This document shows, piece after piece, positions 40,009 through 50,799 of a stretch of DNA of 64,000 nt. Position 1 is the stretch's first letter. Every line of letters begins with the position of its first letter. Under the pieces are notes generated by a model that was given only the letters and a program-made list of their open reading frames with translations, did no database searches and was not told where the DNA came from. A program made the translations under genes and the position numbers. The stretch is from Cupriavidus sp. WGlv3 (GTDB lineage: Bacteria; Pseudomonadota; Gammaproteobacteria; Burkholderiales; Burkholderiaceae): the NCBI RefSeq assembly GCF_023952475.1, contig NZ_JALHRX010000013.1:1-64000 (forward strand). The letters run 5' to 3'.

Positions 40009-41361
40009 ATGAAGAAAGTTTTCGTCAAGACGTACGGCTGCCAGATGAACGAGTACGACTCGGACAAGATGGTCGACGTCCTCAACGCCAGCCAGGGGCT
40101 GGAAGCCACCGACAACGTCGAAGACGCCGACGTGATCCTGTTCAACACCTGCTCGGTGCGCGAGAAGGCGCAGGAAAAGGTGTTTTCGGAACTGGGCCGG
40201 ATGAAGGCGCTCAAGGCCGCCAAGCCCGACCTGGTGATCGGCGTGGGCGGCTGCGTGGCCAGCCAGGAAGGCGCCAGCATCGTCTCGCGCGCGCCCTATG
40301 TCGACGTGGTGTTCGGCCCGCAGACGCTGCACCGCCTGCCTGACCTGATCGCGCGCCGCCAGCGCACCGGCCAGTCGCAGGTCGACATCTCCTTCCCCGA
40401 GATCGAGAAGTTCGACCACCTGCCGCCCGCGCGCGTCGAGGGGCCGAGCGCGTTCGTGTCGATCATGGAGGGCTGCTCCAAGTACTGCAGCTATTGCGTG
40501 GTGCCGTACACGCGCGGCGAGGAAGTGTCGCGCCCGTTCGAGGACGTGCTGGCCGAAGTCGCGGGCCTGGCCGACCAGGGCGTGCGCGAGGTCACGCTGC
40601 TGGGCCAGAACGTCAACGCCTACCGCGGCAAGATGGGCGACACCAGCGAGATCGCCGACTTCGCGCTGCTGATCGAGTACGTGGCCGAGATCCCGGGCAT
40701 CGAGCGCATCCGCTACACCACCAGCCATCCCAAGGAATTCACCTCGCGCCTGGTCGAGCTGTACGGCCGCTGCGGAAAGTTGGTAAATCATTTGCACCTG
40801 CCGGTGCAGCATGCGTCCGACCGCATCCTGATGGCGATGAAGCGCGGCTACAGCGTGCTGGAATACAAGAGCATCATCCGCAGGCTGCGCGCGCTGCGCC
40901 CGGACATGTCGATGTCGTCGGACTTTATCGTTGGCTTCCCCGGCGAGACCGATGCCGATTTCGACAAGCTGATGGCGATGATCGAGGAGATCGGCTACGA
41001 CACCTCGTTCTCGTTCATCTTCAGCCCGCGTCCCGGCACGCCCGCGGCCAACCTGCACGACGACACCCCGCGCGAGGTCAAGCTCCAGCGCCTGCAGCGG
41101 CTGCAGGCCACGATCGAGGAAAACGTGCAGCGCATCAGCCTCAACATGGTCGGCACGGTGCAGCGCATCCTGGTCGAGGGCCCGGCGCGCAAGGACCCGA
41201 CCGAGCTGCATGGCCGTACCGAAAACAACCGCGTGGTCAACTTCGCCCTGCCCGGAGTGCCGCAGGCGGGCCGCGACCGGCTCGTCGGCCAGCTGGTCGA
41301 TGTCAGCATCACGCAGGCGTTCCCGCACTCGCTGCGCGGCGAGATCGTGGTGCGCCAGTAG
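40009..41361 (+). CDS. miaB: tRNA-2-methylthio-N6-dimethylallyladenosine synthase
   Basis: A 450-residue radical-SAM methylthiotransferase modifying A37 of tRNAs reading UNN. The N-terminal UPF0004 domain supplies three cluster Cys (TYGCQMN, NTCSVRE, GGCVASQ). The radical-SAM CX3CX2C is in [16 protein letters not shown] near residue 155, and a C-terminal TRAM domain follows (~380-450). The ATG at 40009 is the conserved [11 protein letters not shown] start. It is the first gene of miaB-phoH-ybeY. Confidence 0.97.
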   Translation: MKKVFVKTYGCQMNEYDSDKMVDVLNASQGLEATDNVEDADVILFNTCSVREKAQEKVFSELGRMKALKAAKPDLVIGVGGCVASQEGASIVSRAPYVDVVFGPQTLHRLPDLIARRQRTGQSQVDISFPEIEKFDHLPPARVEGPSAFVSIMEGCSKYCSYCVVPYTRGEEVSRPFEDVLAEVAGLADQGVREVTLLGQNVNAYRGKMGDTSEIADFALLIEYVAEIPGIERIRYTTSHPKEFTSRLVELYGRCGKLVNHLHLPVQHASDRILMAMKRGYSVLEYKSIIRRLRALRPDMSMSSDFIVGFPGETDADFDKLMAMIEEIGYDTSFSFIFSPRPGTPAANLHDDTPREVKLQRLQRLQATIEENVQRISLNMVGTVQRILVEGPARKDPTELHGRTENNRVVNFALPGVPQAGRDRLVGQLVDVSITQAFPHSLRGEIVVRQ

Positions 41362-41410
41362 CGCTCCGACCCATCCACCCAGCAGCTTCCAGCGAGGCCA
41401 TCGCCCACCG

Positions 41411-42412
41411 ATGAAAATCCCTTCCGCAGAATTTGTCGCCCCGCGGGACGACAACACCCGGCTGCAGAACCTGTGCGGCCCGCTCGACGAGAACCTGCGC
41501 CAGATCGAGCAGGCGCTGGACGTGACCATCCAGCGCCGCGGCCACCGCATGACCATCCGTGGCAACCACGCACAGGACACCGCGCTGGCGCTGGAGCGTT
41601 TCTACAACCAGGCGCGCACGCCGCTGTCGATCGACGACGTGCAGCTGGGCCTGGTCGAGACGCGCCAGCTCAGCGCGCATGGCAGCTACCTGCCCGGCAA
41701 CGGCAATGACGACGAAGCCGAGCGCGAGGAAGGCGACGAATCGCCGGTGCTGCATACGCGCCGCACCGGCCTGCAGGGCCGCACCGTGGCGCAGCGCGAC
41801 TACCTGCGCAATATCCTGTCGCACGACCTGACCATGGGCATCGGCCCGGCCGGCACCGGCAAGACCTACCTGGCGGTGGCGTGCGCGGTCGACGCGCTCG
41901 AGCGCGACGCGGTCAAGCGCATCGTGCTGACGCGCCCGGCGGTGGAAGCCGGCGAGCGGCTCGGCTTTCTGCCCGGCGACCTGGCGCAGAAGGTCGACCC
42001 CTACCTGCGCCCGCTGTACGACGCCCTGTACGACCTGCTCGGCTTCGACCGCACGCAGAAGATGTTCGAGCGGCAGATGATCGAGATCGCGCCGCTGGCG
42101 TACATGCGCGGGCGCACGCTGAACCATGCCTTCATCATCCTGGACGAGGCGCAGAACACCACGCCCGAGCAGATGAAGATGTTCCTCACGCGCATCGGCT
42201 TCGGCTCCAAGGCCGTGATCACCGGCGACACCACCCAGATCGACCTGCCCAAGGGCCAGAAGAGCGGCCTGGTGGAAGCGCAGCATGTGCTGCGCGACGT
42301 GCGCGGCATCGCCTGCACCCGCTTTACCAGCATCGACGTGGTGCGCCATCCGCTGGTGGCGCGCATCGTCGATGCCTATGACGAATATCACGCCCAGCAC
42401 AAGGACGCTTAA
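41411..42412 (+). CDS. ybeZ: PhoH-like ATPase (YbeZ)
   Basis: A 333-residue ATPase partnered with YbeY in ribosome and RNA maturation. Walker [12 protein letters not shown] lies near residue 147 and Walker [20 protein letters not shown] near 243. The N-terminal KH-like region binds RNA. It starts at ATG 41411 ([11 protein letters not shown]), 49 bases after miaB. Its TAA stop directly abuts the TTG start of ybeY. Confidence 0.95.
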   Translation: MKIPSAEFVAPRDDNTRLQNLCGPLDENLRQIEQALDVTIQRRGHRMTIRGNHAQDTALALERFYNQARTPLSIDDVQLGLVETRQLSAHGSYLPGNGNDDEAEREEGDESPVLHTRRTGLQGRTVAQRDYLRNILSHDLTMGIGPAGTGKTYLAVACAVDALERDAVKRIVLTRPAVEAGERLGFLPGDLAQKVDPYLRPLYDALYDLLGFDRTQKMFERQMIEIAPLAYMRGRTLNHAFIILDEAQNTTPEQMKMFLTRIGFGSKAVITGDTTQIDLPKGQKSGLVEAQHVLRDVRGIACTRFTSIDVVRHPLVARIVDAYDEYHAQHKDA

Positions 42413-43168
42413 TTGAAATCGCAGAAATCCCAGTCTTCCGGCGTCAGCCTGACCCTGTTCGACGGCGAAGGCCGCGCCCGCAAGAGCGCCGCGCACGCGC
42501 TGCGCGTGCAGTTGCCCGACGGCCGCAGCCTGACGCTGGACCTGTCGCAGGCGGCCGACGGCGTGGTCGCGCTGCTGGCCGAGCACACCGATACCCACCA
42601 GCAGGCCGGCCTGCTGGTGCGCCCGGACAACCATGACGCGCTGTCGGTGGCGGTGACCTCCGCGCCACTGGCCACCACCACCGGCACCCCGGCCACGCCG
42701 GCGGCGCTGGAGCTGGAAGTCCAGCACGGCGACGGCATCGGCAAGGGCAACGGCCTGCCGGCGCGGCGCAAGCTGGAGACCTGGGTCAAGTCGGCGCTGT
42801 ACGCCGATGCCGCGCTGACCATCCGCTTCGTCGGCGAGGAAGAAGGCCGCACGCTGAACCGCACCTATCGCGGCAAGGACTACGCCACCAATGTGCTGAC
42901 CTTCGCCTATGCCGAGCGCGAGGAAGATCCGGTCACCGGCGACATCGTGCTGTGCTGTCCGGTGGTGGAAGCCGAGGCGCGCGAGCAGCGCAAGCCGCTC
43001 GAGGCCCACTACGCCCATCTGGTCGTGCATGGCGTGCTGCACGCGCAAGGCTACGAGCACGAAGACGACGCCGAGGCCGAGGAAATGGAAGCGATCGAGA
43101 CCGAGACGCTGCAGGCGCTCGGCTATGCCGATCCTTACATGGCAGAAAAAGCAGCGCGGGCCGCGTGA
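42413..43168 (+). CDS. ybeY: Endoribonuclease YbeY with N-terminal extension
   Basis: A 251-residue protein. The C-terminal ~145 residues form the zinc metalloprotein YbeY needed for 16S rRNA 3'-end maturation and 70S quality control: [13 protein letters not shown] near residue 145 and the H3 motif [11 protein letters not shown] near 205. A ~105-residue N-terminal extension ([20 protein letters not shown] onward) is extra compared with the usual ~155-residue enzyme. The start appears to be TTG at 42413 directly after the phoH stop, with AAGGA 8 bases upstream. An internal start is possible. Confidence 0.88.
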   Translation: MKSQKSQSSGVSLTLFDGEGRARKSAAHALRVQLPDGRSLTLDLSQAADGVVALLAEHTDTHQQAGLLVRPDNHDALSVAVTSAPLATTTGTPATPAALELEVQHGDGIGKGNGLPARRKLETWVKSALYADAALTIRFVGEEEGRTLNRTYRGKDYATNVLTFAYAEREEDPVTGDIVLCCPVVEAEAREQRKPLEAHYAHLVVHGVLHAQGYEHEDDAEAEEMEAIETETLQALGYADPYMAEKAARAA

Positions 43169-43300
43169 TGCGGCTGCCGCAGGCGGCGCCGGCAAGCGTC
43201 GCCTGCGGCACATATCAACCCCGGCCGCACCCCGCCGTCACGGGACCGACAGGCTTTTAGTGTATCCTTCAGACGATCTCCACCACGCGCTCGCCGCGAA

Positions 43301-44188
43301 ATGAACGACCCCTATCCCAGTTCGAAGCCCGCTTACCTGAAGCAGGCCGATCGGCCCAGATCGCTGCTCGAACGCCTGTCAGACCTGATCTCCCCCGAGC
43401 CGGACACCCGCGCGGAATTGCTTGAAGTGCTCCAGGAAGCGCATGAGCGCAGCCTGATCGATGCCGATTCCCTGTCGATGATCGAGGGCGTGTTCCAGGT
43501 TTCCGAACTGACCGCCGCCGACATCATGGTGCCGCGCGCGCAAATGGATCTGGTCAATATCGCCGACGCGCCGGAGACCTTCATCCCCTTCATGCAGCAG
43601 ACCGCGCACTCGCGCTTCCCGGTCTACGAAGGCAGCCGCGACAACATCATCGGCATCCTGCTGGCCAAGGACCTGCTGCGCTACTACACCGATCCCGCCT
43701 TCGACCTGCGCGAGACCCTGCGCCCGGCGGTGTTCATCCCCGAATCCAAGCGCCTGAACATCCTGCTGCGCGAGTTCCGCATCAACCGCAACCATATCGC
43801 CATGGTCGTCGACGAATACGGCGGCGTGGCCGGACTGGTGACGATCGAGGACGTGCTGGAACAGATCGTCGGCGATATCGAGGACGAATTCGACCTGGAT
43901 GAAGACCAGGACAATATCCTGCCGATGCCCGACGGCAGCTGGCGCGTGCACGGCCTGACCGAGATCGCGCAGTTCAACGAAGCCTTCGGCACGGGTTTCT
44001 CCGACCACGATGTCGACACCGTCGGCGGGCTGCTGTCCAACCACGTGGGCCACGTGCCCCATCGCGGCGAGATCATCACGCTGCCGCCGATCCGCTTCGA
44101 GGTGCTGCGCGCCGACGCGCGCCAGGTGCACCTGCTGCAGGTGCACCGCGAAGCCAACGCCGACAGCGCCAGCGCGGCCAGCGCATGA
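43301..44188 (+). CDS. corC: CorC/HlyC-type transporter-associated CBS protein
   Basis: A 295-residue cytosolic protein. Two CBS domains (residues ~70-190, DIMVPRAQMDLV and HIAMVVDEYGGVAGLVTIEDVLEQI) precede a C-terminal CorC_HlyC (transporter-associated) domain (~205-285, VDTVGGLLSNHVGHVP). It has been linked to Mg2+/Co2+ efflux with CorA. Its last codon overlaps the lnt start (ATGA). The gap after ybeY is 132 bases, so an own promoter is possible. Confidence 0.94.
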   Translation: MNDPYPSSKPAYLKQADRPRSLLERLSDLISPEPDTRAELLEVLQEAHERSLIDADSLSMIEGVFQVSELTAADIMVPRAQMDLVNIADAPETFIPFMQQTAHSRFPVYEGSRDNIIGILLAKDLLRYYTDPAFDLRETLRPAVFIPESKRLNILLREFRINRNHIAMVVDEYGGVAGLVTIEDVLEQIVGDIEDEFDLDEDQDNILPMPDGSWRVHGLTEIAQFNEAFGTGFSDHDVDTVGGLLSNHVGHVPHRGEIITLPPIRFEVLRADARQVHLLQVHREANADSASAASA

Positions 44189-45792
44189 AGCTGCCCGCCC
44201 CGCTCCCCAACGGCGCCGCTGCCGACGCCGGCGCCACCGGCGTGCCCGGCACGCGCGCGCCTTCGCGCGCCGCGACGCTGGCGCGGCTGCTGCTGGCCGG
44301 CGTGCTCGGCATCGCCCATACCCAGGCCTTCGCCCCGCATGACTGGTGGTGGCTGCAGATCCTGTCGCTGGCCGGCCTGGCCGCGCTGATCGCCGACGCG
44401 CCGCGCGCACGCACGGCCGGCGCCATCGGCTATGCCTTCGGGCTTGGCTGGTTCCTGTCCGGCATCTGGTGGCTCTATATCAGCATGCACGTGTACGGCG
44501 AGATGCCGTCGTGGATGGCCGCGCTGGCGGTGGTGCTGTTTTCGGGCTTCCTGTCGCTCTACCCCGCGCTGGCCGGCGCGCTCTGGCACCGGCTCACGGC
44601 ACGCCTGCCCGCAGGCACGCTGATCGCTCCGCTGGCGTTCGGCGCCGCGTGGGGCCTGACTGAATGGCTGCGCGGGGTGGTGTTCACCGGCTTCCCGTGG
44701 CTGTCGGGCGGTTATGCGCACGCCGACGGCCCGCTGGCGGGTTTCGCGCCGGTGCTCGGCGTGTACGGCATCGGCGCTTTGGCCGCCGCCGTGGCGGCGC
44801 TGCTGGCGGCCGCCGTGCGCGGGCTCGGCCGTGGCGAACGGCGGCGCGCGCTGGGTGCGCTGGCGCTGGCGCTGCTGGTGCCCGCCGCCGGCGCGGCGCT
44901 GGCGCCGCTGGCGTGGACCACGCCCGCCGGCAAGCCGCTGACGGTGCGGCTGCTGCAAGGCAACGTGGCCCAGGACATCAAGTTCGAGCCCGCCGGCATC
45001 CAGCGCTCGATCGAACTGTACCGCGACATGATCACCGCGACGCCGGCCGACCTGGTGGTGACGCCCGAAACCGCGTTCCCGGTGATCCTGCAGGAGCTGC
45101 CCGTCGACGTCGCCGTCGCCGTGCGCGACTTCGCGCTGGAGAGCGGCACCACGGTGCTGTTCGGCGCCGCCGGTGCCGATTCCCCGGTCGACTTCACCAA
45201 CAGCGTGTTCGGCCTGGGCCCGGAGACAGAGCGGCTGTACCGCTACAACAAGCATCACCTGGTCCCGTTCGGCGAATTCATCCCGCTCGGCTTCCGCTGG
45301 TTCGTCGACATGATGAAGATGCCGCTGGGCGACTTCCGCCGGGGTGGCCTGGACCAGGCCTCGCTGCCGGTTCGGGGCGTGCGCGTGGCGCCGAACATCT
45401 GCTACGAGGATTTGTTTGGCGAGGAGATCGCGCAGACGCTGCGCCAGCAGCCGGCGCCGGCCAACCTGCTGGCCAACCTGACCAATCTGGCGTGGTTCGG
45501 CGACACCATCGCGCTGGACCAGCACCTGCAGATCTCGCGCATGCGGGCGCTGGAAACGCGCCGCCCGATGCTGCGCTCGACCAATACCGGCATGACCGCG
45601 GTGGTGGGCCCGGACGGCTCGGTGCAGCAACGCCTGCAGACCTTCACCGTCGGCACGCTGACGGCCGAGGTGCAGGGCATGCAAGGGCTGACGCCCTATA
45701 TCCGCTGGGGTAACGCGCCGGTGCTGGCGCTGATTGCGCTGGTGCTAGGCATGGCGGCCTGGCGCGCGCGCCGGGCGCGCGCGACCGGCTGA
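44185..45792 (+). CDS. lnt: Apolipoprotein N-acyltransferase
   Basis: A 535-residue inner-membrane enzyme adding the third acyl chain to lipoproteins. Six or more N-terminal helices (GFLSLYPALAGALW, WLRGVVFTGFPWLSGGYA) precede a nitrilase-like periplasmic domain. It carries the catalytic Glu in VVTPETAFPV near 290, Lys in NKHHLVPFGEF near 353 and Cys in NICYEDLFGEE near 407. Length suits Lnt. The start overlaps corC by 4 bases. Predicted lipoprotein clients include the glycine-zipper protein at 15517. Confidence 0.96.
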   Translation: MKLPAPLPNGAAADAGATGVPGTRAPSRAATLARLLLAGVLGIAHTQAFAPHDWWWLQILSLAGLAALIADAPRARTAGAIGYAFGLGWFLSGIWWLYISMHVYGEMPSWMAALAVVLFSGFLSLYPALAGALWHRLTARLPAGTLIAPLAFGAAWGLTEWLRGVVFTGFPWLSGGYAHADGPLAGFAPVLGVYGIGALAAAVAALLAAAVRGLGRGERRRALGALALALLVPAAGAALAPLAWTTPAGKPLTVRLLQGNVAQDIKFEPAGIQRSIELYRDMITATPADLVVTPETAFPVILQELPVDVAVAVRDFALESGTTVLFGAAGADSPVDFTNSVFGLGPETERLYRYNKHHLVPFGEFIPLGFRWFVDMMKMPLGDFRRGGLDQASLPVRGVRVAPNICYEDLFGEEIAQTLRQQPAPANLLANLTNLAWFGDTIALDQHLQISRMRALETRRPMLRSTNTGMTAVVGPDGSVQQRLQTFTVGTLTAEVQGMQGLTPYIRWGNAPVLALIALVLGMAAWRARRARATG

Positions 45793-45874
45793 AGGCGCAA
45801 GGCCGGGCGCCGGGCGCGGCGGATCACCGCAGCGGGCCCGGTGCCGGTGGCGCGTCAGGTTCGCGCCGGCAGGT

Positions 45875-45967
45875 TCAGTTCAGCAGCCCGGTCACCACGG
45901 ACACGGTGGCCGCGGCGATCATGACCGCGATTGCGACCAGATAAGGTTTGCGAGAAAGAAGTGCCAT
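45875..45967 (-). CDS. Possible small membrane protein (30 aa)
   Basis: MALLSRKPYLVAIAVMIA and ATVSVVTGLLN: a short basic N-terminus and a single hydrophobic helix over residues ~9-28. The ATG (45967) has a weak GGGGAC ~13 bases upstream on the minus strand. There is no known family. It could be a leaderless chance frame. The size and composition resemble small regulatory or type I toxin-like membrane peptides, which is inference only. Confidence 0.35.
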   Translation of the reverse strand: MALLSRKPYLVAIAVMIAAATVSVVTGLLN

Positions 45968-46096
45968 GATCCGAATGTCCCCATCAATAATCAATTCCTG
46001 ACATACGGCTGCCGCCGGAAGACCGCGCAGCCGCCGTGCCTGCATAGCGGCACGGACCGTCAATCGCAACGCTCTGAAACGGGTTGCTTACTCTTA

Positions 46097-46112
46097 CTGT
46101 ATACAAAAACGT
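46097..46112. promoter_or_regulatory. LexA-like partial site (weak)
   Basis: CTGTATACAAAAACGT (plus-strand reading) keeps the left CTGT half and the AC of the right half of CTGT-N8-ACAG (6 of 8 defined bases). It lies ~130 bases upstream of the small minus-strand ORF ending at 45967. Probably chance unless shown otherwise. Confidence 0.25.
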
Positions 46113-46359
46113 TATCGGCAAGCAGCGGCGCGACTTGAAATCCGCGTCAGTATTTTCCCGATGCGTTGTGCGCGGCCGACATTGGCGCACCGCCGCGCAC
46201 CGCCCCGGCCATCGGTGCGTGCCCTATGCAGCCCTGCCAAACGGGGCGCCGCGCCAAAAAGCCGATAGAATTCAGGGTTTGGCAAAATCCGTATGCGGCG
46301 GCTCCGGCACGCGCTGCGCGGCCTCGGCTTGCCTCCGCTTGCCTCTACCTAGTCTTCCT

Positions 46360-47310
46360 ATGCTGACCTTCCAACAAATGATTCTGACCCTGCAGGCCTA
46401 CTGGGACCGGCAGGGCTGCGCGCTGTTGCAACCCATCGATCTGGAGGTCGGCGCCGGCACTTCCCACGTACACACCTTCCTGCGCGCGATCGGCCCCGAG
46501 CCGTGGCGGGCCGCCTACGTGCAGCCGTCGCGGCGCCCCAAGGACGGCCGCTACGGCGAGAACCCGAACCGGCTGCAGCACTACTACCAATACCAGGTGG
46601 TGCTCAAGCCCGCGCCGGAGAACATCCTGGAGCTGTACCTGGGCTCGCTCGAGGCGCTCGGCCTGGACCTGAAGCAGAACGACATCCGCTTCGTCGAGGA
46701 CGACTGGGAAAACCCCACGCTGGGCGCCTGGGGCCTGGGCTGGGAAGTCTGGCTCAACGGCATGGAGGTGACCCAGTTCACCTACTTCCAGCAGGTGGGC
46801 GGCATCGACTGCAAGCCCATCACCGGCGAAATCACCTACGGCATCGAACGGCTGGCGATGTACCTGCAGAAGGTCGAGAACGTCTACGACCTGGTCTGGA
46901 CCGAGTGGGTCGAGAACGGCGAGACGCGCCGCCTGACCTATGGCGACGTGTACCACCAGAACGAGGTGGAGCAATCCACCTACAACTTCGAGCACAGCAA
47001 CACCGAAATCCTGTTCCGCCATTTCGCCGAGCACGAGGGCGAGGCCAAGCGGCTGATGGGCAATGGCGACGGCGCCGACGCCGCTCAGGAAACCGGCACG
47101 CGCCTGGCGCTGCCCGCCTACGAACAGGTGCTCAAGGCCGCGCACACCTTCAACCTGCTCGACGCGCGCGGCGCGATCTCGGTCACCGAACGCGCGGCGT
47201 ATATCGGCCGCATCCGCAACCTGTCGCGCCAGGTGGCGCAGGCCTACTACGACTCGCGCGAAGCGCTCGGCTTCCCGATGTGCGGCCAGCGCGACGGAGC
47301 GCGGGCATGA
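46360..47310 (+). CDS. glyQ: Glycyl-tRNA synthetase, alpha subunit
   Basis: A 316-residue class II synthetase subunit carrying the catalytic core of the bacterial alpha2beta2 enzyme. Hallmarks are [20 protein letters not shown] at the start, the [15 protein letters not shown] motif near residue 45 and [10 protein letters not shown] near 160. Length is standard. The start is ATG 46360. The beta subunit gene does not follow directly; a secreted-protein gene overlaps the glyQ stop by 4 bases (ATGA). Confidence 0.96.
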   Translation: MLTFQQMILTLQAYWDRQGCALLQPIDLEVGAGTSHVHTFLRAIGPEPWRAAYVQPSRRPKDGRYGENPNRLQHYYQYQVVLKPAPENILELYLGSLEALGLDLKQNDIRFVEDDWENPTLGAWGLGWEVWLNGMEVTQFTYFQQVGGIDCKPITGEITYGIERLAMYLQKVENVYDLVWTEWVENGETRRLTYGDVYHQNEVEQSTYNFEHSNTEILFRHFAEHEGEAKRLMGNGDGADAAQETGTRLALPAYEQVLKAAHTFNLLDARGAISVTERAAYIGRIRNLSRQVAQAYYDSREALGFPMCGQRDGARA

Positions 47311-47936
47311 GGCTGCTGGCGCGCGGCGCGCTGGGCTGCGCCCTGGCGCTCGCCACGCTGGCCGCGGCAGGCAATGCCGCCGGCGCGCGCGCGCAGGCCG
47401 CTCCCAGCGCACAGGTGCTGATGCTGCCGGCCGAACTGAGCAATGTGTGCGAAGCAGACCCGCAGGCGCTGCAGCTGGCGATGGCGCGCCAGTGGCGGCC
47501 ATCGCTGAACGCGCTCGACCAGTGGACGCAGCTGGTGCGCTCGTTCTCGTGCGACCTGTCCGGCCAGCGCGACCTGGGCTGGCACCGGGTGCCGCTGCGC
47601 GCCTATGAAAGCGCGATCCGCTACCCGCTGACCTGGGTCGAGACGGAAACCCACAACGGCCGCACCCGGCGCAAGGTCAAGACCTACTACTCGGCCGGGC
47701 AGTTGCCGCCGAAGATCGATTTCTGGGTGGGCGGGCGCATCGACGAGATCCGCTACGACAAGCGCCTGCGCCGCATCGACGCGCGCTTCCCGGCGGCGGG
47801 CAGCCGCGGCGGCAGCAATGGCGCCGCCAGCGCCGCGGCGGCCGCGCAATGCGCCTACACCACGCTGCAATTCCGGCAACAGAACGGCCTGTGGCTGCTG
47901 TCCGGAGTCGAACCTAATCTTTCGCCGCGCTGCTGA
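47307..47936 (+). CDS. Secreted hypothetical protein between glyQ and glyS
   Basis: A 209-residue protein with a signal peptide ([22 protein letters not shown], AxA site near 30) and a ~175-residue periplasmic part with four Cys (two at NVCEAD and SFSCDL, then QCAY and a C-terminal SPRC). A basic segment ([12 protein letters not shown]) and a Ser/Gly/Ala-rich linker near 170 are also seen. No family is recognised. Its ATG (47307) overlaps the glyQ stop, and glyS starts 38 bases after its stop. It is therefore almost certainly cotranscribed with and translationally coupled to the synthetase. A functional link is unknown. Confidence 0.82.
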   Translation: MRLLARGALGCALALATLAAAGNAAGARAQAAPSAQVLMLPAELSNVCEADPQALQLAMARQWRPSLNALDQWTQLVRSFSCDLSGQRDLGWHRVPLRAYESAIRYPLTWVETETHNGRTRRKVKTYYSAGQLPPKIDFWVGGRIDEIRYDKRLRRIDARFPAAGSRGGSNGAASAAAAAQCAYTTLQFRQQNGLWLLSGVEPNLSPRC

Positions 47937-47974
47937 GCCAGGCTGCGCGCGCTACAACCTGTTGGATACGATTC

Positions 47975-50098
47975 ATGTCGCAACCCATGACCGACTCGCT
48001 GCTGATCGAACTGTTCACCGAAGAGCTGCCCCCCAAGGCGCTGGCGCGCCTGGGCGACGCCTTCGCGCAGGGCCTGTTCGCCGGCCTGGGCGAGCGCGAC
48101 CTGCTTGAGCCGGGCGCCACCGTGACGCCGTTCGCCACCCCGCGCCGCCTGGCGGCGCTGGTCAGCGGCGTGCGCCGCAACGCGCCGGACCGCGAACAGC
48201 GCGAGAAGGTCCTGCCGCTGTCGGTGGCGCTTGGTGCCAACGGCGAGCCGACCGCCCCGCTGGCCAAGAAGCTGGCCGCGCTGGCCAAGTCGGTCGGCGT
48301 TGCCGAGATCGACTGGCAGTCGCTGGAGCGCGCCTCCGATGGCAAGGCCGAGGCCTTCTTCTACCGCTATACCGCGCGCGGCGCCGAGCTGGCCGCCGGG
48401 CTGCAGGCCACGCTGGAAGACACCGTGGCGAAGCTGCCGATCCCCAAGGTCATGAGCTACCAGCGCCCGGACGGCAGCACGGTGCATTTCGTGCGCCCGG
48501 CGCACAGCCTGATCGCGCTGTTCGGCGCCGAGATCCTGCCGGTGACGCTGCTGGGACTGCAGGCCAGCAACCTGACCCAGGGCCACCGCTTCCTGTCGCA
48601 TGGCGCGATCGAGATCCGCCATGCCAACGAGTATGCGCAGCAACTCGAGTCCGCCGGCCGCGTGGTGGCCAGCTATGCCGAGCGCCGCGAGCGCATGCGC
48701 AGCGCGCTGCTGCAGGAAGCCGGCGCCGACCAGGTCATCATGCCCGAGGCGCTGCTCGATGAAGTCAACTCGCTGGTGGAATGGCCGGTGGTGTACGCCT
48801 GCCATTTCGAGCAAGCCTTCCTGGCGGTGCCGCAGGAATGCCTGATCCTGACCATGCAGACCAACCAGAAGTACTTTGCGCTGACCGATGCCGATGGCCA
48901 CCTGCGCAACCGCTTCCTGATCGTGTCGAACCTGGCCACCGAGACGCCGCAGTCGATCATCACGGGCAACGAGCGCGTGGTGCGCCCGCGCCTGGCCGAC
49001 GCCAAGTTCTTCTTCGACCAGGACCGCAAGAAGACCCTGGCCTCGCGCGTGCCGCAACTGGCCAGCGTGGTCTACCACAACAAGATCGGCACGCAGCTGG
49101 ACCGCGTGCAGCGCCTGCAGCAGATCGCCGGCCATATCGCCGATGCGCTCAACGCCGCCGGCGTGGCCACCGACAAGGCCGCGGCAATGCGCGGCGCCGA
49201 ACTGGCCAAGGCCGACCTGCTGACCGACATGGTGGGCGAGTTCCCGGAGCTGCAAGGCACCATGGGCACCTACTACGCCCGCCACGACGACGAAGCCGAG
49301 GACGTGGCGCTGGCCTGCTCCGAGCACTACCGCCCGCGCTTCGCCGGCGATGCGCTGCCGGCAAACGCGGTCAGCACCGCGGTGGCGCTGGCCGACAAGC
49401 TCGAGACCCTGGTCGGGATCTGGGGCATCGGCCTGCAGCCGACCGGCGAGAAGGATCCGTTCGCGCTGCGCCGCCACGCGCTGGGCGTGCTGCGCATGCT
49501 GATCGAAAAGCCGCTGGCGCTGTCGCTGTCGTCGCTGCTGGCGCTGACGCAGCAGGCCTTTGCCGGCATCGCCGCGGTCAAGCCGGCGCCCGAGGCCATC
49601 CTCGACTTCCTGTACGACCGCGTGCGCGGCTACCTGAAGGACAAGGGCTACACCACCAATGAAGTCGAGGCCGTGGTCAGCCTGCGCCCGGATCAGCTGC
49701 ATGACATCCTGGGCCGCATGGAAGCGGTGCGTACCTTCGCCGCGCTGCCCGAGGCCGAGGCCCTGGCCGCCGCCAACAAGCGCATCACCAACATCCTGCG
49801 CAAGAACACCGAGCCGGTCGGCGCGGTGAACCCGGCGCTGTTCCAGGAAGGCGCCGAAGGCGCGCTGCACGCCGCCATCGAGCGCGTGCGCCCGGCCGTC
49901 GAGGCCGCCTTCGCCAGCGGCGACTTCACCGCCGCGCTGCGCGACCTGGCCCAGCTGCGCGACGCCGTCGACCAGTTCTTCAACGACGTGATGGTGATGG
50001 CCGAGGATGCGCAGCTGCGCGCCAACCGGCTGGCGCTGCTGGCCTCGCTGCATGCGCTGGCCAACCGCGTCGCCGACATCTCCAAGCTGGCCGCCTGA
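47975..50098 (+). CDS. glyS: Glycyl-tRNA synthetase, beta subunit
   Basis: A 707-residue tRNA-binding subunit. [17 protein letters not shown] at the start, [14 protein letters not shown] near residue 48 and [10 protein letters not shown] near 430, together with a C-terminal helical anticodon-binding region, match GlyS. Length is typical (~690). It works with GlyQ to charge tRNA-Gly. The ATG at 47975 was taken; an internal ATG four codons later is possible. Confidence 0.97.
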   Translation: MSQPMTDSLLIELFTEELPPKALARLGDAFAQGLFAGLGERDLLEPGATVTPFATPRRLAALVSGVRRNAPDREQREKVLPLSVALGANGEPTAPLAKKLAALAKSVGVAEIDWQSLERASDGKAEAFFYRYTARGAELAAGLQATLEDTVAKLPIPKVMSYQRPDGSTVHFVRPAHSLIALFGAEILPVTLLGLQASNLTQGHRFLSHGAIEIRHANEYAQQLESAGRVVASYAERRERMRSALLQEAGADQVIMPEALLDEVNSLVEWPVVYACHFEQAFLAVPQECLILTMQTNQKYFALTDADGHLRNRFLIVSNLATETPQSIITGNERVVRPRLADAKFFFDQDRKKTLASRVPQLASVVYHNKIGTQLDRVQRLQQIAGHIADALNAAGVATDKAAAMRGAELAKADLLTDMVGEFPELQGTMGTYYARHDDEAEDVALACSEHYRPRFAGDALPANAVSTAVALADKLETLVGIWGIGLQPTGEKDPFALRRHALGVLRMLIEKPLALSLSSLLALTQQAFAGIAAVKPAPEAILDFLYDRVRGYLKDKGYTTNEVEAVVSLRPDQLHDILGRMEAVRTFAALPEAEALAAANKRITNILRKNTEPVGAVNPALFQEGAEGALHAAIERVRPAVEAAFASGDFTAALRDLAQLRDAVDQFFNDVMVMAEDAQLRANRLALLASLHALANRVADISKLAA

Positions 50099-50140
50099 GC
50101 GGCGCCCGCAGCCACGCCCAAGCAACCGCCGGAGCCGCAC

Positions 50141-50749
50141 ATGCCGCAGACGCCGCCCAAGTTTGTCATCCTGGACCGCGACGGGGTGGTCAACCTCGAC
50201 AGCGACCAGTTCATCAAGACCCCCGATGAATGGGTGCCGATCGACGGCAGCCTGGAAGCCATCGCCGCGCTCAACCAGGCGGGCTACCGCGTGGTCATCG
50301 CCAGCAACCAGTCCGGCATCGGCCGCGGGCTGTTCGAGATGAGCGCGCTCAACGCCATGCACGAGAAGATGCACACGGCGCTGGCACGGCTGGGCGGACG
50401 CGTCGAGGCGGTGTTCTTCTGCCCGCATACCGCCGCGGACGGCTGCGAATGCCGCAAGCCGCGCTCGGGCATGCTGGAACAGATCAGCGAGCGCTTCGGC
50501 ATCGAGCTGCGCGGTGTGCCGATCGTCGGCGATTCGCTGCGCGACCTGGAAGCCGGCGTGGCGGTCGGCTGCGCCCCGCACCTGGTGCGCAGCGGCAAGG
50601 GCCTGAAGACGCTCGACAAGGGCGGGCTGCCGCCCGGCACGCAGGTGCACGACGACCTGCGCGACTTTGCCCGCTGGCTGACCGGCAACGACGGCGGCCA
50701 GCGCCAGCCGGCCCAGAGCGGCCAGAGCGGGCATGCCACAGCCGGCTGA
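50141..50749 (+). CDS. gmhB: D-glycero-beta-D-manno-heptose 1,7-bisphosphate 7-phosphatase
   Basis: A 202-residue HAD-family enzyme in ADP-heptose synthesis for the LPS core. Motif I FVILDRDGVVNLDSD near residue 7 (DxDGVxN), motif II in ASNQSGIGRG near 48, the zinc loop CPHTAADGCECRKP near 93 and motif IV VGDSLRDLEAG near 131 are diagnostic. A short Gln/Gly-rich tail follows. It supplies heptose used by WaaF in this window. It lies 42 bases after glyS and 50 before plsC. Confidence 0.95.
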   Translation: MPQTPPKFVILDRDGVVNLDSDQFIKTPDEWVPIDGSLEAIAALNQAGYRVVIASNQSGIGRGLFEMSALNAMHEKMHTALARLGGRVEAVFFCPHTAADGCECRKPRSGMLEQISERFGIELRGVPIVGDSLRDLEAGVAVGCAPHLVRSGKGLKTLDKGGLPPGTQVHDDLRDFARWLTGNDGGQRQPAQSGQSGHATAG

Positions 50750-50799
50750 CCGAGCCTGCGGCCGACCGTCCGCACCCATTTTCTCTTTGCGCCCCCCGC

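Larger units (their letters stand above)
45793..46359. other. Intergenic region between lnt and glyQ
   Basis: 567 bases, unusually long for this window. It contains a possible 30-codon membrane ORF on the minus strand (45875-45967), a LexA-like partial site (46097-46112) and a TAGAAT (46266-46271) that might be a -10 for glyQ. No T-box, terminator or RNA gene is recognised. Confidence 0.5.
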
